Assembly: GCA_914767885.1 (NCBI GenBank)
Contig: CAJZBQ010000010.1
Span: 124,001 to 188,000, forward strand
From: Blepharisma stoltei
Taxonomy: Eukaryota > Ciliophora > Heterotrichea > Heterotrichida > Blepharismidae
Direction of reading: 5' to 3'
DNA: 64,000 nt
The notes under the pieces: generated by a model
The model's input: the letters and a program-made list of their open reading frames with translations, nothing else
Told to the model about the DNA's origin: nothing
Database searches by the model: none
Position numbers and translations under genes: made by a program
Shown: piece after piece, positions 53,601 through 64,000 of the stretch
Numbering within the stretch: position 1 is the first letter of the stretch
How the letters are laid out: every line of letters starts with the position of its first letter

Positions 53601-53806
53601 TCGAAATTACCAATCCTGAGCTAATTGAAATAAAGGAGCAAGATATCTCCCTTCCTCCAAATAGCATATGAATTAAAATGGCGTGGCTAGTCGCATGTCT
53701 GCTAACAGCTGAAATTATCTCTTCTCTCAGCCAGGTTTTTTCATTGCAAGGAGGTAGAACTTCAAGCTTGAATGAGGAAGTCAGCACTATCTCGGACATC
53801 CATTAG
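50691..53806 (+). CDS. Rdx (SelW-like) redox protein with long repeat-rich tail, split by two IESs
   Basis: 549 residues after removing IESs 50740-51218 and 52288-53243, a 15-nt intron (50729-50739 plus 51219-51222) and a 16-nt intron (53434-53449). The N-terminus reads VVIEHCKNCKAH: the CxxC redox motif of Rdx/SelW proteins, rebuilt only when intron and IES are both removed. The Rdx signature GSFEVYFRGQVISSKLQSGVWPHPG follows near residue 80. The middle is His/Glu/Pro/Gln-rich (YHEEHKSFHESQHEDPSH). The C-terminus has a membrane span (WLVACLLTAEIISSL). It may be a thiol-redox protein tethered to a membrane; the low-complexity tail is unusual for the family. Confidence 0.72.
50740..51218. mobile_element. 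479-bp IES inside a 15-nt intron
   Basis: TTA pointer at 50740-50742 and 51219-51221. Excision creates the intron GTAACAGTTACTTAG, of the standard 15-nt size; splicing then gives the CKNC motif in frame. The left end TTACTCCC and an internal right arm GGATGAGTAA resemble the MITE family. Confidence 0.75.
52288..53243 (+). mobile_element. MITE-type IES with a nested retroposon
   Basis: TAA at 52288-52290 and 53244-53246. The left arm (CCACCTCTGTGAGTTAGC), core (ATAAGTGATAATTATTATAA) and right arm (TACTCCAATGGAGGGAGTAA) are MITE family. About 516 bp of GC-rich DNA (52564-53079) sits inside. The join reads TPAKEQEDPS in frame. Confidence 0.8.
52564..53079 (+). mobile_element. Retroposon nested in a MITE
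   Basis: TCACAATTTTC at 52564-52574 and 53080-53090. The body is GC-rich with no long open frame. It contains a strong hairpin around 52937-52972 (GTCGACGTCA paired with TGACGTCGAC). The right end is CTAA/TCTCT-rich, a possible decayed tail. Confidence 0.65.
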
Positions 53807-53826
53807 GCCAATCAGGTAAATCCTTA

Positions 53827-54219
53827 ATGCGATTCCAGGAGTTAGGTCAGAGCTTTGAGTTTTAATTTTGTTAGCAACCAACCAGAAAATTTGAATTTCA
53901 GGAAGCCAAACCTAGGTGATGTGTTTCATACTAACCCAGAGTCTCTGACTTTATCTAGCAAGTGCAGGTTCTGGTCGGAATAAACAAAAGGTGCACAAGT
54001 AGTGAAGCAATTATGGATAGGATTAGTAAACTGCAAACTTGCCTTAGGCTTTTCTATAAGCAATTAATACTAATGCCTCCAAATGGCAAAGGAAAAATCC
54101 AATTAGTCTTTAAACCAATTGACGAGCCTTGCCAGAAAACCACCTATTTAATTATCCAGCAGGATGGAGTAGTCAAGGACTGCTATGAGATCAAAATAGA
54201 TTATATAACCAATAGCTAG
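53827..54219 (+). CDS. Small hypothetical protein, two introns proposed
   Basis: About 115 residues. A 16-nt intron at 53859-53874 (GTTTTAATTTTGTTAG) is clear. A second skip is needed near 53974-53990 (17 nt, GT...AG) or 53962-53990 (29 nt), both unusual sizes. The C-terminal half (MPPNGKGKIQLVFKPIDEPC ... QQDGVVKDCYEIKIDYI) looks like a compact beta-rich fold; no family named. It begins about 20 bp after the Rdx stop and is convergent with the TBC gene. Confidence 0.5.
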
Positions 54220-54232
54220 AATAAATTAGCCT

Positions 54233-55618
54233 TTACAGCATGTCGTAATCGTCATCTACACTTTCAACATACTTCGTTACAGGGCTTAGCAGTGTCGCCA
54301 AGTTGTACTCGTCAAGGCACTCTTTAGCCATTTCGTTATTGAAATATCTAAAAAGCTCTTCAAAGTTCATCCGCAAAATTTTCCCTCGTTTTAAGGTCAG
54401 CATATTGAGGAGAAGGGAATATAGCACCTGCTCGCCTTCATATAGGAACATGTCGATCACTCGCATTGCATTCTGAATTGGTGCCTTGCATCCAAATATT
54501 GTAATAAAAAAAGGAGAAAAGCACGTGATTTCCAAGTTTTCTGTCTGCAAGTGGCAGTGCACTTCAGGCAGCAAGGACTGCAGCTTGTTTGAAAAAGAAT
54601 CAAGCATCCCTACAAGCTTTGGGGTTCCAGTCTTAAAAACTTCTCGCCAATTTTTGTCCCACATGATTGAGACAAAAGTCCAAAAAGTTAGCTCTTCTGA
54701 TTTTATGTGGATTAATAGAAGACCAACTATAAAAGCCATCCCTTGGCAGTAGCCTATCTCGTTATCGAATTGGGCGTAGGCTCTTAAGATTCTCAGGATC
54801 CCAGATTGTCCAATTCCTTTTGTGTCTTTGTACATTTCATGATCGGGAAAAGTCCGAGCAAGGTCTTTTTGAATTAATGGTTCGAAAATTGTGTCCTTTC
54901 TTTGAGAAAGAGTTTTGTAGGTTGAAGAGTCCATATGGGTTGCACGAGCCAAGAAAGGCCATATTTGACCTCTTAAGCTATCTGGAATCCCAAATAGCAG
55001 GCTTTTATGAATTCGTTTGGGGCATGTGTGGTGTAGATCATTTTTCTCAAGTAAAGAATATACATAAAAATGGTGACGACATACCACCCGACCTCTCGAC
55101 CCTATTTCTTCAACATCAGTAGGCAACGGCCCAGTGTCGGAGATTTAGGTGGAAAGGGGCCGGTAATCCTTTATGTATTGTCGGGCTGGGGGTTTTTCTT
55201 CGAGCCCCCGAGGAGCTAATTCTCGGACTTGGAGTTTTTCCTCCAGGACAACCATTGGAAAGGGCAAGGTCGGCCAATGTTTGAGGGCAATATGACCCTC
55301 AAACCCTGAAGACGGTATTTGCCCAACGAGAAACTGGGAGTTTCGACCCAGGTGGTTGGCCCTTAGACTCCAGAAGCCATGGAAGTCAAGACTGGTGGTG
55401 CGAATCCCTTGTTTGAGGCAACAAGGAGGGTGTCCGCCGAGGCTCCTCAGGGGCGATGAGCGCGTAGGGGTGAGAATCCCCGGCCCTGCAAGGCAAACGG
55501 CTTAATCTAATCTAATCTAATTTTTCTCAAGTAAAGAGATCCAATCTTCTTTTGTGAACTCATTGATTATTGACTCAATTATTACATACTCATCGCTTAA
55601 AAGACTTTCTGTTGCCAT
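54233..55618 (-). CDS. TBC-domain Rab GTPase-activating protein, split by a retroposon
   Basis: 301 residues after removing 55040-55519; the joint reads FTKEDWISLLEKNDLHH. TBC motifs are present: GIPDSLRGQIWPFLAR, then IQKDLARTFPDHEMY with the arginine finger (R of IxxDxxR), YCQGMAFIVGLLL with the glutamine finger, and FWTFVSIM. Both catalytic fingers are intact, so it should speed GTP hydrolysis by a Rab. Without excision the retroposon supplies a false start (MPTDVEEIGS). Confidence 0.88.
55040..55519 (+). mobile_element. Retroposon inside the TBC gene, 18-bp target duplication, TAATC tail
   Basis: ATTTTTCTCAAGTAAAGA at 55040-55057 and 55520-55537, perfect. The body is GC-rich. It ends in three TAATC units. 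It contains GGGAGTTTCGACCCAGG, shared with the other retroposons, and GGTGCGAATCCC, which resembles a Pol III B-box. There is no long ORF, so it looks non-autonomous. Confidence 0.88.
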
Positions 55619-55981
55619 GTCTATGGAATTTTATGAAGCAATAACCAACATATTTTTTAAAAACAATTCTATCTAACTTAATAATCAATTGTATCTTTCA
55701 AGCTGCAAAATAATGCTGGAAAGGAAGCATAAAATTTTGTGTTGAATTAATTTAATATTATAAGAATTTATTGCCTAAAATTTAAGTGACAATTTTCTTA
55801 TGTTTCAGTGTTTTAAGAAAAGTAAAGACCTATTCTTGAGATTGGAATAATTGTATTAATCTAAGCACAATAGTCTATCATACATGAGAAATATTTTGAT
55901 CCTTGCATACCGATAATCATCTTCATAAGTATCTAAATTATAATAAAATAGCATTATAGCCAATAATTAAATTATTTTAAT

Positions 55982-56831
<850 letters not shown>

Positions 56832-56881
56832 TCTTAAAAAGAAAATTATTTGTCTTTATACTAATGATTAAAAAGAACAAT

Positions 56882-58441
56882 TTATTTATCTTTCAATATT
56901 TTAGCATCTAGCATTTCTTCAGCTTCTCTATTGCAGTTTGCAATTGAAGCATTAAGCTCATTCATTTTCTCAAGTATTTCAACTCTATCTTTATTAAGAT
57001 AATCAGCGCATTCTTTTGAAATTACACTAGGCACAATTGTATTTGTTACATCTCCTAAAACCGCAATCTCGCTTGCAAGCATAGATTGAGTCGGACTTAA
57101 TCCATTTTTCACATCAAAAAGTGAGCTGGTAAGTGTTGATTTATAATACTTGATAAATTTTTCGATTATCCTCAATTGTAAATCAATGAGAGAACAGTTT
57201 TCTCTGAATTTCATTACTGTTTCTTCTTCAACACTTTTTTGCTTCACACTTTTGGACTCATTATATAAATTAGAAATGATTCCAAGAACTCTGGCATTTT
57301 CCTGGGGAACTGAAATACTTGTTCTCGATCCTATACAATTCAATTGCATTGTGACGTATAAATGGAGATCTGGCTTCTGAGGAACTGAAATATTTAGAAT
57401 TTCGCTAAAATAAACGACTTCTCTGAGAGTAGAAAACCCAGAAGAAGGCCTGAAAATTAATTTTTCAAAATTTTCTGATACGAAAATAGTTCTATCTTCG
57501 TATTCCTTGTGAAATTTAACTTTGCATTGAACTCCTTGCAAAAGCTCAATATTACGCTGGTTCGTCTCTTTTAACATTTCTAACAAAACTTCTATTTGAT
57601 AGTTTCTAAGTTCAACAAAATCACGTTCTGATTTATAAGATGCGCTATCAGCAATAGCTTGATCTCTTTTTCAAGCCTCTTCTTCTAATTTATTTGTTTT
57701 TTCTTGAATTTCTTTTCTTTCATATTGTAACAGATCTTGGAGATTTTGAATTGTATAAGTTTGTGTGTCAAATTTTTGCTTTTTTGCTTCGAGTTCAACA
57801 GCTTTTTCTTGTAGCATTTCAATCTGATTTATTAATGAAGCAACCTCAGGAGATTCATTTTTTTCAGATTTTTGACCGTGTAGAGCAGAGATCATGAGCT
57901 CATCTTGATCTAACAGACTTTTTATTTTTTGATATAACTCATTATAAGAATAAATTCCTAACAAATGCGCTAAATTTTCAAGGATTTCTTCAGAGCTCAT
58001 TGGAGATTTTCCCCCGAATTTCTGTAAAACATCAGATTTATTTAAGGATATATTTTTATGACAGTTTTTTTGTCCAGTTGAGCCTGCAATTACATCATTA
58101 ATAATTTGAGTCCATATGTCTCTGTCTTCTTTAGATTGTGCCCAAAATGAAACGCTATGCTTATTTGTCTCCAGTTGGAATCCATAGTTCTGATCTTCTT
58201 GGAGATCTATTATTTGGTGTATATGATTTATAGAAATCCTATTATATTTGGATTTTGAGCTGGATTTTTTGTTTATCCATCGTAGCTCTTGAGATTTTGG
58301 ATCTAACCAAACATATCGTTTGGAATCTGAAGAAATATTTTCTTTGTAAAGAGATGAGCCTATGTTATTTGTACCAGATTTTACAAATTCTTCATATGCA
58401 CTTGATATAACAGATATATCGTGATTAACTGTACCTAACAT
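56882..58441 (-). CDS. PH-like domain plus coiled-coil protein
   Basis: 519 residues with one TGA-coded Trp. An N-terminal PH-like fold at about 35-130 (KRYVWLDPKSQELRW ... ISINHIHQIIDLQED ... SVSFWAQSKEDRDIWTQIIND) includes the conserved C-terminal Trp. A long coiled coil follows at about 195-300 (LINQIEMLQEKAVELEAKKQ). A folded C-terminal part (EYEDRTIFVSENFEKLIFRP) and a final helix end the protein. Similar layouts occur in kinesin-linked or basal-body scaffold proteins. The exact family is unknown. Confidence 0.68.
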
Positions 58442-58891
58442 TTATTTTATGTTCGTTAAATTTCTAAAAACAAATAAAATGGGGATTGAAAGAAAATTTG
58501 AGTTTTACTAACCCTCCATAATTAAAAAATTAATTTTTTCTCTTTTGTTGGTTAAGATTTAAAACTAATGATTCAAAGTTAAAATTCAAATCTAAAACAT
58601 AGATATTCAAGTTGATGTTGCATGCAATTAAGTTTGTTACTTATATTTTAACCTTTATCTTTTATAGCAAATTTTTAAATAATTTTTTAATATACTATTT
58701 TGATTTAACTTTAGTCGAGAGTAAGAGTAAAAAGAGGAGAAATCATTTAATCCAAATACTATGAGTCTAAACAAATCACTAAAACTGATTGAGCATAGCA
58801 TAATTTTTGTAATTAAAGCCTAATTTCAAAGCAATGCTCATGCAATATTTAAATCTAGACAAGAAGATTTAGCATTTAATAAAATCTAAAA
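58442..58891. other. Intergenic, no gene seen
   Basis: 450 bp, AT-rich, between the PH/coiled-coil gene start and the Dicer-like gene stop. Confidence 0.45.
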
Positions 58892-61197
58892 TTAGATAGA
58901 CTCATTACTAGAAACTTCCTCTCCTCTTGCAAGCTGATTATATGCATCAATTGCAGCAGTCTTCTTTGCAAGCCACAATGTTTTTGCTTCCCTTTTAAGA
59001 TATGGCTTACCATTCACAATTACACCGATCCCAAGAGAATTCTTATCTTTATCAACAATTTCTTCAAACTCTATCTTTATTCCGTGATGCTGACCATATT
59101 CTATTAGCCTTGAGCATATATTTTTTTTGCATTTGTCTTTATTTTTCACCAAATACATGATAGCTGGTGAAAAAAGCTCCCCAAATACCTCACATGTGAT
59201 ATTCAGTGATCCGCTATCTATAAATACAGCTCCAACTAATGCTTCAAAAACATCATTTAAAATTTTTGGTGGGTCATCAGTGTGAACACCAAAATCTAAT
59301 AGATCGTCGTCCCAACGAGAACATTCTGCAAACCTTGCAATTTCTTCTGTATATTCCCGAGCGGCTTTGATATGTTTATCAAGGCCAATTGAAATAGCTA
59401 GTTTTCCCTAAATCCCCTCTAATGAGAAAAGAAATTTTTACTCAAAGATTAATTTTTTAATTTTATAAAAATTATATTTTAGAATCGAATAATAAAATTT
59501 GCACTTTGCGACACAAGATGTCTAAATTTATTAGAATTAGATGGAATTCAATTATAGCATCGTTAATCATATATATATATCAAAATATTCTGTACCAAAA
59601 AAATTTATTTACTAATAGATTGCTAATTTTTCTTAAAAATGGTTTTTCAATAAGTTTTGCTCAATAGAAGGGATAAGAATGAATTTCCAACCAAAATGTG
59701 CCTAAATGTAGTTAGTTCTTCAGCAGAAAATTGCCCAAAAACAAAAATATTTGAGAGAACTATGAAATCTATGATGGCATCCCCAAGAAACTCTAATCTC
59801 TCATAATTCATTTCTGGGTCGATCGATTTGTGGGTAAGCACTTGAGTCAAGAGATCCTTATTATTGAAAAGGTACTGTATTGCTGCTTCTAGGCCATTAA
59901 TTGTTTTAATTGAATTATCATATAGGATTGGCAGCAACTCACGCAGCTTAAATACTTTTTCACTGAAATAGTTGATGTTTCTGGCTTTCAAAATATTGTA
60001 ATTATCATTGCTTAAAAGCTTCATGATTTCTCCCGATATTTCTTCATTTGGTAGTATCCCAATTTCATAAATAAATCCAGCAGCATCTCTTAGACCAACT
60101 CCTAGGTAAAACGCTCCAATTAAAGCTTCAACGAAGTCAGCAATCATTTTATCACTTATTTTATGCTCAATCTCACAGCTTTCACATTCAAGTATTTTCG
60201 ATGCATAATAAGGTGGTCTAAATTTCGAAAACTTTAATGAATTTGTTTTAAGATATCTTTGCAGCTCGATTTTCTGTCCTATAGTACTCAGATAGCAGTT
60301 GCTGATTTTTCTGCACCTGGCTTTTGTAAGTTGATTTTCATTTGACTTAGGATAACGGTAGAAAATGTGAATGGTTGAAACTACTTTAAGCACAGTGTCT
60401 CCCAGATTTTCTAAGTAATCATAATTGTTTACATTATCCAAACAAGGACTTGTGCACGCATCTTTTAAGTATTTAAAGCAGCCTTCATACCTAAAATGAT
60501 GAGCGAACTCAAAAATATATGATATAGCTTCTAGCTCTACTAAAGAGTTTAGCAAGCTGGTGCATTGAAACCAAGTTGAAGCTTTAAGAGGGTAAAGCTC
60601 AACATTTTCTGAGTGTAGAATTGGGGTTCCACTTTTATAGACCTTAGGCTTATCTGAATCGCTGCCATTTTCTAAATGTCTTGCTGATTTCGTTTGTTTT
60701 GCAAAAATTAAAGTGGTGTCAGTTGATATCGGATAAATAAGTCCAGAAAAAAAGTGCTTTCTGAATTCATTAACTGATTCAATATTGAATCTGTCGTCAA
60801 AAAGCACATCAAGAGCGCTATAAGTATGATAATGATCCTTATATGCTTGCAAGTCAGGATGGTCACTACCAAGGAGTTTTGATAGAAATTCCTCAGCAGG
60901 CATGCTGTCATCAAAGCAGCAAATGCTCTGCCAAGTCATATTTTTACCTGTCAAAGATTTTACTATAATATCTTTTCTTTGGCTTGGAGAAAGTTTACGG
61001 ATTTCGATTGGAGTTTTATTGCTGAGGAGAAAGTCTATAACTTCTCAATCGATTGAATTTTTAAGCAAAGGTACTATTAAGTAGTTTGTATTTGATATGT
61101 TTTCTTCTCTGATCTTTGATGTTCTTATTAAGTCTGTCCAAAATTCATGCTGAAAATTCTGAATATCAGATAAGGTATTGAAGCTGAAGCGGCACAT
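58892..61197 (-). CDS. DCL: Dicer-like ribonuclease III, split by an IES
   Basis: 679 residues after removing 59399-59664, a whole number of codons. Two RNase III domains with both catalytic halves each: IIIa YLENLGDTVLKVV and MIADFVEALIGAFYL; IIIb YERLEFLGDAIIDFIV and PPKILNDVFEALVGAVFID. All expected Glu/Asp are present. A dsRNA-binding domain ends the protein (IVNGKPYLKREAKTLWLAKK). There is no helicase, as in the development-specific Dicer-like proteins that cut scan or IES RNAs in ciliates. The start is uncertain. Reading GTATGTGCCGCTTCAG (61185-61200) as a 16-nt intron would extend the protein upstream (IEYFIRCWIEGV) to a MITE edge at 61248. Confidence 0.88.
59399..59664. mobile_element. 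266-bp IES between the RNase IIIb halves of the Dicer-like gene
   Basis: TAG pointer (CTA on the coding strand) at 59399-59401 and 59665-59667. The join gives GNSFLSLLAISIGLDKH, matching the helix between the two RNase IIIb motifs. The interior is AT-rich and contains stops. Confidence 0.82.
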
Positions 61198-61247
61198 ACC
61201 TAACACCCTCTATCCAACAACGAATAAAGTATTCAATTTTTTTCTCC

Positions 61248-61579
61248 TTACTTCCCCTATAAAAGCCTACAAGATTTTGCCCACTCTTAAAGTGGGTAAA
61301 TTTTTTTTTTTAAATTTATATTTAAATTATATATAAGCAATTTTTTTCATTCATGATTTGCAATATATAAATATAAAAAAATATACTTTAATTTATAAAA
61401 TTTATATTTGAATGCAAGATATCTGGAAATATATGTTTTGTTATAATAATTATTAATTATATATATAAATATTTTATTAAAAAGTTAAAAATTTTTTTGC
61501 TCACTCTTAAAGGGAGTAAGTTTCCCATAATCATAATATGTACTTTCTCAATAGTTTTGCTCATTCTTATGATGGGGAG
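61248..61579 (+). mobile_element. MITE-type IES upstream of the Dicer-like gene
   Basis: 332 bp with TTA at both ends, left tip TTACTTCCCC and right tip GATGGGGAGTTA. Internal arms read GCCCACTCTTAAAGTGGG and GCTCACTCTTAAAGGGAG, a diverged subtype of the family. Excision would create a 16-nt intron-like GTAAATTTGTTCTAAG on the minus strand, so it may lie within the Dicer-like gene 5' end. Confidence 0.72.
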
Positions 61580-61676
61580 TTAGAACAAATTTACTTAATT
61601 TCTTAAAAATTAAAAATTGATTTTACCTATATTTTCGAATAAATCTAAATAGCATATGCATATTATTCTGTTTTTA

Positions 61677-62054
61677 TCACTTTTTTATTTCAGTGCTCTT
61701 ATAATCCCAATATGTCCAAAATATTTTATAAAAATGTTTTGCAAAAAAATGTTTTTTTAAATATAAAAATCTCTTATTTGATATCTTTAAGTTATATCCA
61801 TTATCAACAAACAAAGAACTGTTCGTATTAAACGCGGAGACTAAGGGTTCAAGAAGGTGGGATGGAAATGGTAAGGGCATAAAAGGAAGGACGATGCCAT
61901 AATCAGGGGCTGCACACACTCGATATAAGAAACCGACATTTCTATCATTATCAATATAAAAATTCTGAGACAAAATACTTGAAAAATTTGGATATATTTG
62001 AGAGTCCTGAGGTGGAGTTGGCTTGAGTTTCTTCAATATTGGGTGTGAGTCCAT
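61677..62054 (-). CDS. Hypothetical protein
   Basis: 125 residues, not recognised. Pro-rich start (HPILKKLKPTPPQDSQIYPN), aromatic-rich and basic C-terminus (FLYLKKHFFAKHFYKIFWTYWDY). No signal peptide or clear span. Confidence 0.45.
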   Translation of the reverse strand: MDSHPILKKLKPTPPQDSQIYPNFSSILSQNFYIDNDRNVGFLYRVCAAPDYGIVLPFMPLPFPSHLLEPLVSAFNTNSSLFVDNGYNLKISNKRFLYLKKHFFAKHFYKIFWTYWDYKSTEIKK

Positions 62055-62264
62055 AAATTTAATTTAAGGGGGATTTGATTCGAAAAAATATTTTTGCTAA
62101 CTCTTTCAATTATCAAGAAACTTTATTTATTCTTTATTGATGGCATTTAGCTTTTGAATCTATAAAATTCATCGAAATAATTTTTTTTTTGAATAGTAAT
62201 TTTTTATGCTTAAATTAATAGAGTAAGAGTTAATATTAAAAGTTGATATTTAGTTACCAGAAGT

Positions 62265-62834
62265 TTATGCGTTCCCAGAAGAACTGATTAAGCTAGTATG
62301 CTTTTGAGATCCATCTTTGCTTGAATAAAATGAGTTCCTCAAAGATTGTCTGATGCTTGACATCCTTGAATTGAGAGGCTTAGGAGGCTCTAACGCTTTC
62401 TTTAATACTGTATTTTCCCATCCTTCCAGGTTTCTCACTTCATTTTCTTCTTCGTGCTTCAACTTATCAACAGTTTCGTATCAATGCGTTTTGCTTTTAT
62501 ATGTAATCACAGGAGCAGTCGCAGTCCTCCGATTTTTTGTAAAAAATTTCATTCCTTTTCTAGGGTGAACTGTACAAGGTAGGTCTGTTAATTTTTTTAT
62601 ATTTGCCTCTCTCTGAGGAGGTGGGACGAGCTTGAAGCAAGGTTTCCAATCAGGAAGCACTTTCCCATACCTTGGAGGAAAGTGTCTCTTACTTTTCAGC
62701 AGCTCGATCCCAGTAGAAGTTTCTCCCATTATTCCTTTCCCCCACAAGCTGAAATCTGTCTGGTAGCTAGGTTGAAGTGCTTTTATTCCTCCTTTAAACT
62801 TTTGTGACCGTTCTCCATCCCATTCTTCAAACAT
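62265..62834 (-). CDS. Hypothetical basic protein
   Basis: 189 residues with one TGA-coded Trp (KTHWYETVDK). Low hydrophobicity, many Pro/Lys/Trp (FPPRYGKVLPDWKPCFKLVP), as in filamentous or microtubule-lining proteins of cilia; that is only a resemblance. The C-terminus is Ser-rich. Confidence 0.55.
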
Positions 62835-63081
62835 CTTTATATCAGTTATATAGCTATATTAAATAAATATTAACTAGATATTTAAAATTTTATATTGATA
62901 TTATGAATTCCTATTTAATTAGGCTGATATATTTTATAGCAAACCAAAAGTTTTATAATCTAACAATCTGGCGAGCTTCGAAAGCTGGCTTTACTTCAAA
63001 TAATTTTAAACTGCTAAATTAATATAAAGCAACATCGTTTAGTGTGCATCCTTATTAAATGAATATTCTTTGCTCGTTACA

Positions 63082-63816
63082 TTAATCCCTATATTTCGCA
63101 CTGAGATTTTCATCAATATTTCCACTCAACGCATTTTCCAAATCTTCATAAGCATTTCTTTGCATAAACTGCGTATTTTGTAGTCTTTGAATAAGTTCCA
63201 ATTCTAACTGTTCCATTCTTTCTATTTCCTGCTCTCTTTCAATCCTCGCCTGATTTTCTTCTTCAATTTTCTTCGCAATTTCTTTCTTCAATTTGGCTCT
63301 TCTTTCTTCCTCTATAAGTCTTCTTCTCTCTTCAGCCTCTCTTTGCTGTTCCTTTATTTGGTCTCTCAATGACATTTTTTGCATGTTTTCTTCTTTCATC
63401 TGAGCTTCTTTTGCTGCTTTTCTTCGTTTATTCACTTCTTTTAAGCTCAGAGCGTCCTGTTTGGCTCTTAACTGCATTTGGTTTCTAAGGGCACTTCTTT
63501 TCTTTTTTTCAAACTCCTTTTGTTTCTTGAATTCCTCTGCCTTTTTTTTATTTTCTAGCTCTTTTTCTAGCTGAGCTTGCCTTTGCTGCTGCTGATTTTC
63601 TTCATTTTTGGCTCGCGCAGCAAGTATTTCTTGAGCACGCTTTCTAGTCTCTTCGATCTTTTTTAATGCTTTTGCTTCTTCTTGGCGAAGAAGGGAGATT
63701 CGATTAGCGAGAAGTCGAGAATCTTCTTCAGCTTGCTTTCTTAGTTGCCTGGCTTCAGAGAGGCCTGAGTGGCTGAAACCATTAATTGAGATGTTAGAAT
63801 TGGAATTACTATCCAT
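63082..63816 (-). CDS. Coiled-coil protein
   Basis: 244 residues, almost entirely one charged helix (KKAEEFKKQKEFEKKKRSAL; EEERRAKLKKEIAKKIEEEN) after a Ser/Asn-rich start. No other domain. Probably structural; long single-helix proteins of this type are common in ciliate cortex and axoneme. Confidence 0.6.
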   Translation of the reverse strand: MDSNSNSNISINGFSHSGLSEARQLRKQAEEDSRLLANRISLLRQEEAKALKKIEETRKRAQEILAARAKNEENQQQQRQAQLEKELENKKKAEEFKKQKEFEKKKRSALRNQMQLRAKQDALSLKEVNKRRKAAKEAQMKEENMQKMSLRDQIKEQQREAEERRRLIEEERRAKLKKEIAKKIEEENQARIEREQEIERMEQLELELIQRLQNTQFMQRNAYEDLENALSGNIDENLSAKYRD

Positions 63817-64000
63817 AATTTAAATTTATCCATGAGATGGCATTTATTTAAGTAGAGAGAATATTTTTCTTCTAGAATAGCTTCGCTAATTAATAGAAAT
63901 CATATAGAAAAAAATATCAATTTGCTTTATTTATCCAACATAATAATAAAATAATCGTCTTAAAGTCGCCAGATGGTAGAGTTCATATAGACTTAATTAA
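63817..64000. other. End of window, no feature
   Basis: AT-rich upstream region of the coiled-coil gene; nothing recognised. Confidence 0.4.

Noticed and set aside
55385-55500. Possible tRNA gene from the B-box-like GGTGCGAATCCC
   Set aside because: No cloverleaf with acceptor and anticodon stems could be drawn; at most a retroposon promoter element.

Overview
The window is AT-rich eukaryotic DNA that reads as the germline (micronuclear) genome of a heterotrich ciliate, most likely Blepharisma or a close relative. Three observations support this. (1) Conserved genes run through in-frame TGA at conserved Trp positions and stop only at TAA or TAG, as in Blepharisma (UGA = Trp). (2) Introns are 15 or 16 nt long, GT...AG. 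(3) Many reading frames are split by internal eliminated sequences (IESs). Removing the IES at a short direct repeat, usually TA or TTA, restores the frame exactly. The genus is inference; the code, intron size and IESs are read directly from the sequence.

Layout. 0-8.7 kb: a small secreted or membrane protein, a PH-domain gene with two short IESs, HIBCH, a compact BET-type bromodomain gene, and a six-or-more-TM gene that frame searches under the standard code miss. 7-12.4 kb: fucose-lectin-like genes, one short and one about 877 aa with acidic linkers and two IESs. 12.4-18 kb: a helical-protein gene split by a 4.8 kb nested transposon carrying a decayed piggyBac-type transposase. 18-31 kb: SK-type K+ channel, a gene broken by a SINE-like insert and a MITE, TMEM67, an unusual PP2C, VPS29 with a non-TA IES, and several short hypotheticals. 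31.8-34.9 kb: a Glu-rich repeat protein. 36-46 kb: TOG-array protein, RING-PHD protein, PIGO with three IESs. 46-54 kb: papain-like protein without its catalytic Cys, HPC2/ubinuclein-like protein, Cys-rich GPI-type surface protein, DHHC acyltransferase, and an Rdx (SelW-like) gene carrying an IES inside a 15-nt intron and a MITE with a nested retroposon. 54-64 kb: TBC gene split by a retroposon, a retroposon with a (TAAG)43 tail, PH/coiled-coil gene, a Dicer-like gene itself split by an IES, and short hypotheticals.

Mobile DNA. Three classes stand out. A non-coding MITE family (230-390 bp, TTA/TAA pointer, poly-C/poly-G ends) has about 14 copies, two of them nearly identical. GC-rich retroposons with 11-18 bp target duplications and short-motif tails (TAAG, TAATC, ATAAG) also sit inside coding frames. 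Third come larger TIR elements. Genes are densely packed, with 20-30 bp between several neighbours.

How it fits together. Several genes concern cilia and membrane traffic (TMEM67, TOG-array protein, VPS29, TBC, DHHC, SK channel) and surface proteins (lectins, PIGO, Cys-rich GPI-type protein). The Dicer-like gene belongs to the small-RNA machinery that in ciliates guides DNA elimination, and it would need elimination of its own IES to be expressed. No tRNA, rRNA, CRISPR array or bacterial-type operon was seen.
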